From: Methylibium sp. NZG
Lineage (GTDB): Bacteria; Pseudomonadota; Gammaproteobacteria; Burkholderiales; Burkholderiaceae_C
Assembly: GCA_001263235.1 (NCBI GenBank)
Contig: LGRD01000006.1
Coordinates: forward strand, 1-64,000
Direction: 5' to 3'
DNA: 64,000 nucleotides
Made by a program: the position numbers and the translations under genes. Positions 17,356 through 25,682 of the stretch are shown one piece after another. Under the pieces are notes generated by a model that saw nothing but the letters and a program-made list of their open reading frames with translations, did no database searches and was not told the DNA's origin. The number at the start of each line of letters is the position of its first letter. The first letter of the stretch is position 1.

Positions 17356-18198
17356 ATGGCGGTGGACTGCACCTCGAACTACCTGCAATGCGAAGGCCGC
17401 GAGCTGCACTACACCGAGTGGGGCGCGCAGCACGCCGAGGTCGTGATCGCCTGGCACGGCCTGGCGCGCACCGGGCGCGACATGGACGACATCGCCGTGC
17501 ACCTGGCGCAGCGCTACCGCGTGATCTGCCCCGACACCATCGGCCGCGGCCTGAGCCAATGGAGCCCCGAGCCCGAGCGCGAGTACTGCCTGGCGTTCTA
17601 CGTGAAGCTGGCCGAGGCGCTCGTCAACCAACTCGGCATCGAGCGCTTTCACTGGCTCGGCACATCGATGGGCGGCGCTATCGGGTTGCTCGCTGCGGCC
17701 ACCGCGTTGCGCGGCCGCGTGCGTCGCCTCGTGCTCAACGACAGCGGCCCGCAGGTGGCCGATGCTGCCATCGCGCGCATTCGCGGCTATGCTGGCAACC
17801 CGGCGGCGTTTGCGACGGTGAGCGAACTGGAGCAACACTTCCGCGCCATCTACCAACCTTATGGCGCGATGAACGACGCGCAGTGGCGCCGCCTGACCGA
17901 GACCTCGACCCGCCGTCTGCCCGATGGCCGCGTGACGCCGCACTACGACCCGGCCATGGTGATGCAGTTCACCCACCACGCCGACGACTACCTGCTGTGG
18001 AGCCAGTGGGACACGCTCAACATCCCGGTGCTGTGCCTGCGTGGTGAAGCGTCCGACCTGCTCTTGCGTGACACCGCCGAGCAGATGCGCAACCGCGGCC
18101 CGCGCGCGGTGGTGGTCGAGATTCCCGGCTGTGGCCACGCGCCGACCTTGAACACGCCGGAGCAGTTTGCGCTGGTCGAGAGATTCCTCGCCGCCTGA
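17356..18198 (+). CDS. Alpha/beta hydrolase
   Basis: A 280-residue alpha/beta-hydrolase-fold enzyme. The oxyanion-side motif is WHGLARTGRD (His34-Gly35), the nucleophile elbow is GTSMGG (Ser104), a candidate acid is in RGEASDLLL and the catalytic His is in GCGHAPTL near the C terminus. There is no signal peptide. It begins one base after the livM stop, so it belongs to the LIV operon. It may hydrolyse the imported substrate or a derivative (ester, amide or C-C bond); sequence alone does not say which. Confidence 0.85.
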   Translation: MAVDCTSNYLQCEGRELHYTEWGAQHAEVVIAWHGLARTGRDMDDIAVHLAQRYRVICPDTIGRGLSQWSPEPEREYCLAFYVKLAEALVNQLGIERFHWLGTSMGGAIGLLAAATALRGRVRRLVLNDSGPQVADAAIARIRGYAGNPAAFATVSELEQHFRAIYQPYGAMNDAQWRRLTETSTRRLPDGRVTPHYDPAMVMQFTHHADDYLLWSQWDTLNIPVLCLRGEASDLLLRDTAEQMRNRGPRAVVVEIPGCGHAPTLNTPEQFALVERFLAA

Positions 18199-18207
18199 TC
18201 CGGCGGC
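18190..18207. terminator. Hairpin at the end of the LIV operon
   Basis: GCCGCC (18190-18195) and GGCGGC (18202-18207) form a 6-bp stem around a 6-base loop that includes the hydrolase stop codon. No T-run follows, so if it terminates transcription it is not a canonical intrinsic terminator. It lies between convergent genes. Confidence 0.35.
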
Positions 18208-18256
18208 GCGGAAGTCGGTGACTGCCGCGCAGACGCTGGCGCCTGCGGCAAGCGTT

Positions 18257-18979
18257 TCAGCTTTCGGCGCGCGACAGGCCCGCTAGGGCGGGCTTGCCGC
18301 GATCGGCCCGACCCAGGAAACGCCGGCCGGCCCACACCCGCACCGCCAGCGCAGCGAGCATCCAACCGGCCAGGATGGCAGTGCGCGTCCAGGGCTCCTT
18401 CAAGGCCGGGAAGATCGCGCCCAGCGCCAGGATCGAGAACGACGCGTGCGTCGCGCCGAAGTTGAGCGCCATGGCGGTCAGGTGCTCCGACAGCCACCAG
18501 CGCGGATGGTCCGCGCCGCGCACGATGCGCCAGGCCATCGCCCCGGCGGTGACGAGCCCCAGCGTTGCGAAGGCGAAGACCATGGCCATCCTCGCGGGCG
18601 AGCCCATCTTCGGGATCACGGTCATCAGAAAGATCGCATAGCCGCCCAGCACGGCGCAGATCACTTTGTACGACCAGCCTCGGTAGCGATCGACATCGCC
18701 CTTGTCGACGATGGAACGCCACGCCATCCAGACCGACGCCACCGAGATGAAGGTCACGTAAACGTTGAACACCGCGCGCATGCCCATGCCCGACTGCACC
18801 ATGCCGGCGGCCATCACCAATGTGATCGACAGCAAGATGGCCATGGCGATGACGTAGACCCGGCCGATGACGCGGTGCTGCGGGCTTCCCTTGGTGGCGT
18901 AGGCAGCGCCCCAGAACGAGGCCAGCACCACGGTGCCGGTGGCGATATGGACCGCCCTGGCGGTCTCGAACAGTTCCAT
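18257..18979 (-). CDS. Integral membrane protein of unknown function (DUF2306-like)
   Basis: A 240-residue protein with about seven hydrophobic segments. The N-terminal part (FETARAVHIATGTVVLASFW followed by GSPQHRVIGRVYVIAMAILL) resembles DUF2306-type membrane proteins, in which His residues sit at helix ends. The C terminus is basic and cytoplasmic. It is transcribed divergently from the TetR regulator at 19088 across a 108-bp gap that contains an inverted-repeat operator, so it is the probable target of that regulator. No biochemical function can be assigned. Confidence 0.7.
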   Translation of the reverse strand: MELFETARAVHIATGTVVLASFWGAAYATKGSPQHRVIGRVYVIAMAILLSITLVMAAGMVQSGMGMRAVFNVYVTFISVASVWMAWRSIVDKGDVDRYRGWSYKVICAVLGGYAIFLMTVIPKMGSPARMAMVFAFATLGLVTAGAMAWRIVRGADHPRWWLSEHLTAMALNFGATHASFSILALGAIFPALKEPWTRTAILAGWMLAALAVRVWAGRRFLGRADRGKPALAGLSRAES

Positions 18980-19024
18980 GATGTTGTCTCCTGCTCACAT
19001 TGACGCCGAGCTCTCGACGAGAGC

Positions 19025-19052
19025 TTTACACGTGTCAATGTACATGTGTAAA
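19025..19052. promoter_or_regulatory. Probable TetR-family operator
   Basis: TTTACAC (19025-19031) and GTGTAAA (19046-19052) form a 28-bp inverted repeat. A further half-like motif, ATGTAAAGT, lies at 19072-19080 directly before the tetR start. The position between the divergent membrane-protein and tetR genes suits dual control; binding is inferred. Confidence 0.6.
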
Positions 19053-19087
19053 GTAGCACATCGTTTGACGCATGTAAAGTGCCACCG

Positions 19088-19699
19088 ATGAATCGAGACG
19101 CAGCCCCTGTCACCGAAACGCCGGACACGCGGGCGCGCGTTCTGGGCACGGCGTTCGAAATGATCCGCGAGCAGGGCAACGCGGCGATTTCGCTGGTCGA
19201 CGTGGCCCGGCGCGCCGGCGTGTCGCGCCAGACGCTCTACCTGCAGTTCGGCAGCCGCGCCGGTTTGCTGCTGGCCCTTGTCGATGACCTGGACACCCGC
19301 TCCGGTTTTCCGCAGCGCATGGCGAGCCTGCGTGGCTCGATGGCGCCGCGACAGGCGCTGCCGCACTACGTGAGGGCGTGGTTCGACTACATCCCCACTG
19401 TGTTCCCGGTGGCGCGGGCGCTTTCGGCTGCGGCCACGTCGGGCGACGAAGACGCTCGCGCAGCCTGGCAAAGCCGCATGCAGATGCTGCGGGGCGGCTA
19501 CGTGATGATGATGAAGGGCCTGCAGGCCAGCGCCGCACTGCGCCCCGACTGGACGCCGGAGCGCGCGGCCGACTGGGTGTTCAGCCTGACCCACGTCGAC
19601 ACGTGGCAGCACCTGGTCGTCGAGGGCCAATGGACACCGGCCGATGCCGCCGACCGCATCGTGGCTGCACTGCAAACCACGCTGCTCGTGCCGGAATGA
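19088..19699 (+). CDS. TetR family transcriptional regulator
   Basis: A 203-residue repressor. The N-terminal helix-turn-helix is clear (AISLVDVARRAGVSRQTLYL followed by QFGSRAGLLLALVDDL, residues about 33-70). The C-terminal ligand-binding region is helical and not assignable to an effector. I chose the ATG at 19088 over the in-frame GTG at 19079 because the latter lies within the half-site-like sequence; neither has a strong ribosome-binding site. It is divergent from the membrane protein at 18257 and probably represses it and itself through the inverted repeat between them. Confidence 0.85.
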   Translation: MNRDAAPVTETPDTRARVLGTAFEMIREQGNAAISLVDVARRAGVSRQTLYLQFGSRAGLLLALVDDLDTRSGFPQRMASLRGSMAPRQALPHYVRAWFDYIPTVFPVARALSAAATSGDEDARAAWQSRMQMLRGGYVMMMKGLQASAALRPDWTPERAADWVFSLTHVDTWQHLVVEGQWTPADAADRIVAALQTTLLVPE

Positions 19700-19755
19700 G
19701 TGGCCTGCCATCCGCGCCGCGCTTGGCGTTTGGCGCTGCATCCTGGAGAGGCCGC

Positions 19756-20445
19756 ATGCAAGAAGTCGTCCGTTTCATCGTCCTTGCCCTGGCCGCCGTC
19801 GCCGCGCCGGTGGTGGCCCAGACGGCGCCCGGCCCCGCCGAGATCGCGCGCTACGTTGGCTTGCACGCAGCGGCGCAGCGGGGAGACACGGCCGCGTTGA
19901 TGCAGGCGCTTGCGACCCAGGCAGAGGTCAACGCGCGCGACGCCCACGGCCGCACGCCGCTGCACGTCGCCACGTTCGCCAAGCACCCCGACGCGATCCG
20001 CGCGCTCGCGAAGGCCGGCGCCGACCTCGGCGCGCTGGAGAGCGACCGCTACGACGCGGTGACCATCGCCGCCGTGGCCGATGACGAAAACACACTGCAC
20101 CTACTGCTCGAACTCGGCGCCAGCGCCAAGCTCATCACCAGCCGCTACGACGGCACGGCGCTCATCGCTGCGGCTCACCTGGGGCACGACGGCGTGGTGC
20201 GGCAACTCATCCAGGCCGGCGCGCCGCTGGACCACGTGAACAAACTGCACTGGACGGCGCTGATCGAATCCATCGTGCTCGGCAACGGCGGCCCGCGGCA
20301 CGTGGCCACCTTGCGCGCGCTGGTCGATGCCGGAGCGAGCACGAAGCTCACCGATCGCGAAGGCCGCACGCCGCTGGCGCTGGCGCAGGCGCGCGGCTAT
20401 GGCGAGATGGTTCGAATCCTCCAGCGGGCAGGCGCGCCGCAGTAG
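19756..20445 (+). CDS. Secreted ankyrin-repeat protein
   Basis: A 229-residue protein with a signal peptide (VVRFIVLALAAVAAPVVAQ) followed by about five ankyrin repeats; clear repeat cores are DAHGRTPLHVATFAKHPDAI, DGTALIAAAHLGHDGVVRQL and DREGRTPLALAQARGYGEMV. Ankyrin repeats bind proteins, and exported single-domain versions are common in proteobacterial periplasms, sometimes beside catalases. The ATG at 19756 has GGAGAGG upstream. It follows tetR by 56 bases on the same strand, so joint transcription is possible. The partner is unknown. Confidence 0.85.
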   Translation: MQEVVRFIVLALAAVAAPVVAQTAPGPAEIARYVGLHAAAQRGDTAALMQALATQAEVNARDAHGRTPLHVATFAKHPDAIRALAKAGADLGALESDRYDAVTIAAVADDENTLHLLLELGASAKLITSRYDGTALIAAAHLGHDGVVRQLIQAGAPLDHVNKLHWTALIESIVLGNGGPRHVATLRALVDAGASTKLTDREGRTPLALAQARGYGEMVRILQRAGAPQ

Positions 20446-20517
20446 CGCGCCTGGGCGTGCGCGTGGTCAGCCCCGGTCAGTTCTGCCCCGGTTGCGCTGT
20501 TGGCACGCGCACAGGTT

Positions 20518-23500
20518 CTACGGGGTCACCGACACATTCGGGCTGGTTGTCAGCAGCCGATAGCTGTCGTCAGCAAAGAGCCTGAACTGGTACGTGCCTC
20601 CGACCAAAGAGGCAGGGATCTGGAAAGAGCACGAACCGCTGGCACGCGCGGGACCGGCGGTCGTTGAGCAACTGACATACATCCATGCACGGTACCAGCC
20701 AGCGTCCGCCCCTGGCACATACAGGCCGATCCAGTCGGTGCCCGTTGGGTTGGTGATGCCGCTCCAGCTCACATTGACGCTGCCGCCTGCGCGAACGGTG
20801 TCCGGTGTGGCGGTCAGGACGAGGCCGAGTCCGACCGGCGCGTTCACCGTCAGGTTGACGGCCGCGCTGGCAGTCACAGCGCCGGCAGTGTCATAGGCCC
20901 GCGCCGAGATTGATTGCGTGCCCAACGTGACCGCCGACCAGTTGAGGCTGTAGGGAGCCGTGGTGTCGGTACCCAGCAGCGTTGAGCCGGCGTAGAACTC
21001 CACCCGAGCGATGGCGCCGTCGGTGTCGGCCGCTTGCGCGCTGATCGTCACCGAGGTGCCCAGCACCACGCTCGTGTTGTTGGCCGGCGACGTCAGCGAC
21101 ACGGTCGGCGGGTTGTTGCCCACCGGGTTGGTCACCGACACCGTCGAGCCGTTCGTCAGCAGCCTAAAGCTGTCGGCGGCGTAGAGCCTGAACTGGTAAG
21201 TGCCGGCGGCCAAAGAGGTCGGGATCTGGAACGAGCACGTACCACTGGCACGCGCGGAGCCAGGGACGGTTGAGCAACTGACATACGTCCATGCAAGGTA
21301 CGAGCTGTCGGGTGCTCCTGGTGCGAACAGGCCAATCCAGTCGGTGCTCGAGGGACTGGCGATGCCACTCCAGCTGACACTCACGCTGCCGCCTGGGCTG
21401 ACGCTGTTCGGGGTGGCCGTCAGGGTGGTCAGCACGGGCGGCGTTGTGGGTGACGGTGCCGCTCCCTCTTCTCTGCCGATCTCCTTCAGGTAGGCGACCA
21501 GGTTGGCCAGGTCCGCGTCGCCGATCGTCACGTTGTTGTGGGCCCGCACCGCCGTCTCAAGCGTCGGCGCAGAGCCGTCGTGCAGGTAGGGCGCGGTGGC
21601 CCACACGTCGCGCAACGTCGGCACGTCGATGCCGGCCAGCGCTGCCCCCAGCCGTTGGCCGCTGCTGGGCTTGAGCGTGCCCACGTTGGACAAGGTGTTT
21701 GCCCCGCTGTTGCTGAACGCCGTACCGCTGTGGCACGAGGCGCAGTTCATTGTCGTGAACACCGCCCGTCCAGCTGTGGCCGCCGCCGACAGAGCGGTCG
21801 CGCTCGGTCGGTTCGGGCTCACGTCGAAGGCGTTCAGCGACGCCACGTAGGCCGCCAGCGCGTCCAGGTCGGCCGACACGCCGGCCTTGGCGGTGCCGAG
21901 AGGCTGGCTGCGGGTGCCGGTGTTGAATTGCGCGTCGGTCATGAGCCCCGTGCCACCGGCGAGGTTGCGGATCTGGCCCTCGAAGTCCTGGACCTCGTTG
22001 AAGTTGTTGCTCCAGTGCAGTGAGCCGTGGCCCAAGCCGGCGCGGCCGCGCAGGCTGATGGTGTTGCGCAGACCCTCGCCGAAGCCGGTCAGGTCCCAGA
22101 CCCGGCCGTCGTGGCCGCCGTCGTTGTGGCAACTGGCGCAGCTCATGTAGGCGTCGCGCGCGAGGCGCGGGTCGCGGGCGTCGTAGAAGAGGCGCTTGCC
22201 GTTCAGTACGGTGGCGGTGAGGCGCTCGGTCGCGACCGAGTTCAAGCTGGCGATGCTCGGCACGCTCGCCAGCCCCTGGTTGCGCAGTGGGCGCAGGTCG
22301 AACACGCCGACGCTGCGGTCCATGAAATTGCTGACGAACAGCGTGTTGCCGTCGGCCGTGAGCGCCAGGCCCTGCGGAGCGCGGCCCACGTCGAAGCGCA
22401 TCACCTCGCGGCGGCCGTGCGCGTCCACCACCGCCACTTGGCGGCTGGTCTCCAGCGCCACGAACAGGTAGATGCCGTTCGGGTCAAACAGCGCCGCGCT
22501 GGCCATGCTGGCGTTGTCGTGGTCGATGCGTGCGGCCAGCGTTTCCTGGTTCGTCGTCAGGTCGATGCGCGAGCTGACGGCGCGAACGGTGTTCTGGAAG
22601 TTCAGCGCCAGCCCATCGCGCAGCGTGCCGCGCTTGATGTTGTCGAGCTTGGAGGGCACCCAGGCCTGCGTCGCATCCGGCGAGATGGCTGCTGCGCCCA
22701 GGTAGTTGGGAATGCCGCGACCCTGGTTCTCGAAGTCGGGCTGCTCGCTGTGGGCCAGCAGCGTCGTGCCCAGCACATTCATGGCCGCGGTGCCGATGCG
22801 GAGCACCGCGCCGCCTGCGCCCGCGGTGTTGACCACCGCCGTGCCCTCGCCGGCGAGCGGCGCGGTGATGAAGCGCGAGACGAGTGCGGTCGAACCGTCG
22901 CCACTGATCGCCACATGGCGCGGATTGGCCCCGACGCTCGCGCTGCCGGTCTGCGCAAAGCTGGCGGTGCTGAACTTGAGCACCTGGCCGGTGGCCTCCA
23001 ACGCCACCAGTGCAAAGCCGCCGCTGGCCGACATCGCGACGCCGAATGGCTGCGAGCCGCGCGGCAAGCTCAACGTGCGCGCGACGGCGAGCGTGGAGGG
23101 GTTGATCACGCTGATCGTCGCGCTCTCCTTGTTCGTTACCCACAGCTGGCCGCTTGGCGCCATGGCGACGGTACGCGGTGCTCCGCCAACGGCGATCTCG
23201 GCCAGCTTGGCGCGCGTGACGGCGTCGAACACCGACACCGTGTTGTTGTCCTGGTTCACCACCCACAGCCGGGCGTTGGCGCCGCTGCGCGGCTCGAGCA
23301 CGATGTTGCTCGACGCGGTCGGCTTGGTGGCGGTGAGCGGCAGGTAGACCTGCTGCAGCACGGTCACGCGCTGCTCGATGCCTCGGTCGTCGGTGACCGT
23401 CATCGTCACGAAGTACAGGCCCGGCGCGGTGTAGGTGTGGCTTGCCGTGGGGGAGGCGGAGTAAGCCGTTTCGGCACTGCCATCGCCGAAGTTCCACTTG

Positions 23501-25434
23501 TAGCGCGGGTTGATGCCGTTGCGCGCCGCGGCCGTGAACGTGGCTGCGCCGCCCGACTGCATTGCTGCCGGCAACACCGGCACGCTGGCGGCGAGCGGCG
23601 GCGCGCCAGTGACGGTCCAGATGAAGTTGGCGGTGGCGGAGTTGACGCCGTCGCTCACGGCGACGACCACGTCGAACTGGCCCGCGGTGGTCGGCGCGCC
23701 GGTGATCGCGCCGGTGCTGCCGTTCAGGCTCAGGCCAGGCGGCAGGCCGTTGGCGCCGTAGCCGAGCACGTCGCCGTTCGGGTCGCTGGACGCGAGTTGC
23801 AGGTTCACCGCCGTGCCGACCGCGGTGGAGCGGTTGCCGGGGTTGGTGAGGGTCGGCGTGACGGCCGGGTTGGGCGTGGCCGCCACGTTCACCCGCACCA
23901 TCTTCGCAACCGACGGCACCCCCGCGTTGTTCAGCACGAACACCATGTAGAAGCCGGGCGGCGCGTCGCCTGCGCGCGTGGGCGCCTGAGCCGTGATGGT
24001 GTTGCCGTTGCGGCCGAAGGTCAGCTCGACGAAACGCTGCTCCATGTTCCAGCTGTGCGTGACCGAGCCGGTCTTGACCATCACCACGCGGCCGATGGAG
24101 GCGCCGTTGTCGACCTGCAGCTGAAAGGTCTTGCCGATGTCGAGCACCGTCGGCGCCGCTGTGATGGCCGGCCGCGGTGCCAGCACGCCACCGGCATTGA
24201 AGAGATAGGGCGGAAAGTAGATCTCGATGTTGCGGTTGTTCTGCGGGCCGGGCGCGCCGCCGCCGCCGACTAGCACGCTGGCGTCGGGCATCAGCATGGC
24301 CACCGAGTGGTAGAGCCGCGCCTGCACGCCACTGGCGCCTTGCGTCCAGGTCCCGGTGTCGGGGTTCCAGATCTCGGCGATGTTGTTCACATCGGTCATC
24401 TCGTTCCAGACCCGGCTGCCGCCGGTGGCCAGCACCTTGCCGTCGGCCAGCACGGTGGCGTTGACGAGCCGCCGTTGCGACGACATCGACTGCGTGGGGG
24501 TGAAGGTCGGCGTGCCGCCACGAATGTCGATGACCGCTGCGCCGTTGGAGTTGCCGCCGAACTGCAGGATGCGGCCGGGGCGGAACATCGCCGCGCTGGA
24601 GTCGCTGCCGGTGTAGGCGCCGTTGAACTGGCCCATCGACGTGAACGAGCCCGTGCCGCTGGCGTCGATGTAGTACATGCGGCCGCCGCTGTCGTAGCCG
24701 AACACCCGGCCGTCGGAGGCGATGAAGTTGCGCGGGTACATGAAGTCCAGCGTGCTGGTGTTGGCCCCGCTGAGCAGGCGGAACGTGCCGTTGTCGGCCC
24801 GCACTTCCGGCCGGTCGGTGCCGCCGGAGCCGCCCTGGATGTAGATCTCGCCGTTGAGCAGCGTGGTCGACGTGGAGTACCAGCGCGCCCGGTTCATGTT
24901 GTTGCCGGCGGCCAGCGTGCTGGTGCCGGGCGTGAACAGGTTGGAGTTGGCGTTGCCGGTGTTGGTGGTGCCGGTGCCGGTCCAGTTGTCGCCACCGGCC
25001 ACGAACACCTGGCCGGTGGAGGGCAGCACCAGTTGCGAGCTGCAGAAGATGTCGGCCAGCGCTTCCTTGTTGATGGTGGTGTGGCCGGCGCTCAGGCCGA
25101 GTTCGGGGTCCCACACGTCGTAGATGAACTTGGCCGTTTGCCGGCCGGTGCCGTCGGTGCCGTAGCTCATCAGCTTGAAGTCCGGCAGCATCACCAGGTG
25201 CAGCGGGATCAGCGGCCAGTTGTAAACGGGAGACCAGGTGCCCCGCGTGTGCGCGTCGGCTGGGATGTTGGTGGGGGTGAACACCGCCTGGGCCTGCTTG
25301 CGTCCGTTCTCGGCTCCGGCCTGGGCGGTGGCCGACGACGTGGGGGGGGCGTCGCCTCCGCCCCCGCAGGCGGCCAGCAAGGCGGCGGTGGCGAGTGCGG
25401 CGAGGTGACGGGAGAGCTGGGAGGCGGTTGTCAT
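20518..25434 (-). CDS. Lipoprotein fusion: galactose/glyoxal-oxidase-like domain, beta-propeller and di-haem peroxidase-like domain
   Basis: A 1638-residue secreted lipoprotein (lipobox LLAAC, Cys23). Residues about 50-520 form a kelch/DUF1929 copper-radical oxidase domain. The expected active-site residues are all present with galactose-oxidase-like spacing: Cys131 (DIFCSSQ), Tyr186 (RARWYS), Tyr375-His376 (LYHSV) and His460 (VTHSW). A cadherin/PIG-like domain (about 525-608), a PKD domain (about 620-690) and a YVTN propeller (about 720-1075) follow. Next is a di-haem cytochrome-peroxidase-like region with CASCH at 1099-1103 and 1231-1235 and VPTLRDVWATAPYLHDGS. The C terminus has two near-identical domains (WIGLFAPG / WIGLYVPG) around an Ig-like domain. 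The oxidase makes hydrogen peroxide, which the haem part might consume. Start ATG 25434 begins the lipoprotein signal. Confidence 0.85.
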   Translation of the reverse strand: MTTASQLSRHLAALATAALLAACGGGGDAPPTSSATAQAGAENGRKQAQAVFTPTNIPADAHTRGTWSPVYNWPLIPLHLVMLPDFKLMSYGTDGTGRQTAKFIYDVWDPELGLSAGHTTINKEALADIFCSSQLVLPSTGQVFVAGGDNWTGTGTTNTGNANSNLFTPGTSTLAAGNNMNRARWYSTSTTLLNGEIYIQGGSGGTDRPEVRADNGTFRLLSGANTSTLDFMYPRNFIASDGRVFGYDSGGRMYYIDASGTGSFTSMGQFNGAYTGSDSSAAMFRPGRILQFGGNSNGAAVIDIRGGTPTFTPTQSMSSQRRLVNATVLADGKVLATGGSRVWNEMTDVNNIAEIWNPDTGTWTQGASGVQARLYHSVAMLMPDASVLVGGGGAPGPQNNRNIEIYFPPYLFNAGGVLAPRPAITAAPTVLDIGKTFQLQVDNGASIGRVVMVKTGSVTHSWNMEQRFVELTFGRNGNTITAQAPTRAGDAPPGFYMVFVLNNAGVPSVAKMVRVNVAATPNPAVTPTLTNPGNRSTAVGTAVNLQLASSDPNGDVLGYGANGLPPGLSLNGSTGAITGAPTTAGQFDVVVAVSDGVNSATANFIWTVTGAPPLAASVPVLPAAMQSGGAATFTAAARNGINPRYKWNFGDGSAETAYSASPTASHTYTAPGLYFVTMTVTDDRGIEQRVTVLQQVYLPLTATKPTASSNIVLEPRSGANARLWVVNQDNNTVSVFDAVTRAKLAEIAVGGAPRTVAMAPSGQLWVTNKESATISVINPSTLAVARTLSLPRGSQPFGVAMSASGGFALVALEATGQVLKFSTASFAQTGSASVGANPRHVAISGDGSTALVSRFITAPLAGEGTAVVNTAGAGGAVLRIGTAAMNVLGTTLLAHSEQPDFENQGRGIPNYLGAAAISPDATQAWVPSKLDNIKRGTLRDGLALNFQNTVRAVSSRIDLTTNQETLAARIDHDNASMASAALFDPNGIYLFVALETSRQVAVVDAHGRREVMRFDVGRAPQGLALTADGNTLFVSNFMDRSVGVFDLRPLRNQGLASVPSIASLNSVATERLTATVLNGKRLFYDARDPRLARDAYMSCASCHNDGGHDGRVWDLTGFGEGLRNTISLRGRAGLGHGSLHWSNNFNEVQDFEGQIRNLAGGTGLMTDAQFNTGTRSQPLGTAKAGVSADLDALAAYVASLNAFDVSPNRPSATALSAAATAGRAVFTTMNCASCHSGTAFSNSGANTLSNVGTLKPSSGQRLGAALAGIDVPTLRDVWATAPYLHDGSAPTLETAVRAHNNVTIGDADLANLVAYLKEIGREEGAAPSPTTPPVLTTLTATPNSVSPGGSVSVSWSGIASPSSTDWIGLFAPGAPDSSYLAWTYVSCSTVPGSARASGTCSFQIPTSLAAGTYQFRLYAADSFRLLTNGSTVSVTNPVGNNPPTVSLTSPANNTSVVLGTSVTISAQAADTDGAIARVEFYAGSTLLGTDTTAPYSLNWSAVTLGTQSISARAYDTAGAVTASAAVNLTVNAPVGLGLVLTATPDTVRAGGSVNVSWSGITNPTGTDWIGLYVPGADAGWYRAWMYVSCSTTAGPARASGSCSFQIPASLVGGTYQFRLFADDSYRLLTTSPNVSVTP

Positions 25435-25682
25435 TTTTTTCGTGTTCCTGGGGGGCAAGCGGCCGCCGAAGCGCGTTCTCTGAAGAGACCCCAATGCCGG
25501 CGCGTCACTGGTAACGAAGAGTTTCGAGCAGCCTTTGGCGGTCTGCCATCCCTCGTTTGATGGGTGGAGCGCGGCCGCCACGGCGTGGCCCCTGCGCGCG
25601 GTGTGCACTATTTGGCGGGCTGGCATGGGCCGCGTGCGGCATCCCTAGAATCTCCCGCTCCCTGCTCACCGGACTCCCCCTC

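Noticed and set aside
18223-18250. A second TGCCGC/GCGGCA inverted repeat downstream of the hydrolase as terminator
   Set aside because: Short arms with a 16-base loop and no T-run; the hairpin at 18190-18207 is the better candidate.
22027-24273. A 748-codon open frame antisense to the oxidase fusion
   Set aside because: A high-GC shadow frame with Arg/Ala/Val-rich low-complexity sequence; the opposite strand has clear domains with intact catalytic residues.
25640-25660. TAGAAT as a uvrA -10 element and a LexA box upstream
   Set aside because: No acceptable -35 element at the right distance and no CTG-N10-CAG type LexA site was found.
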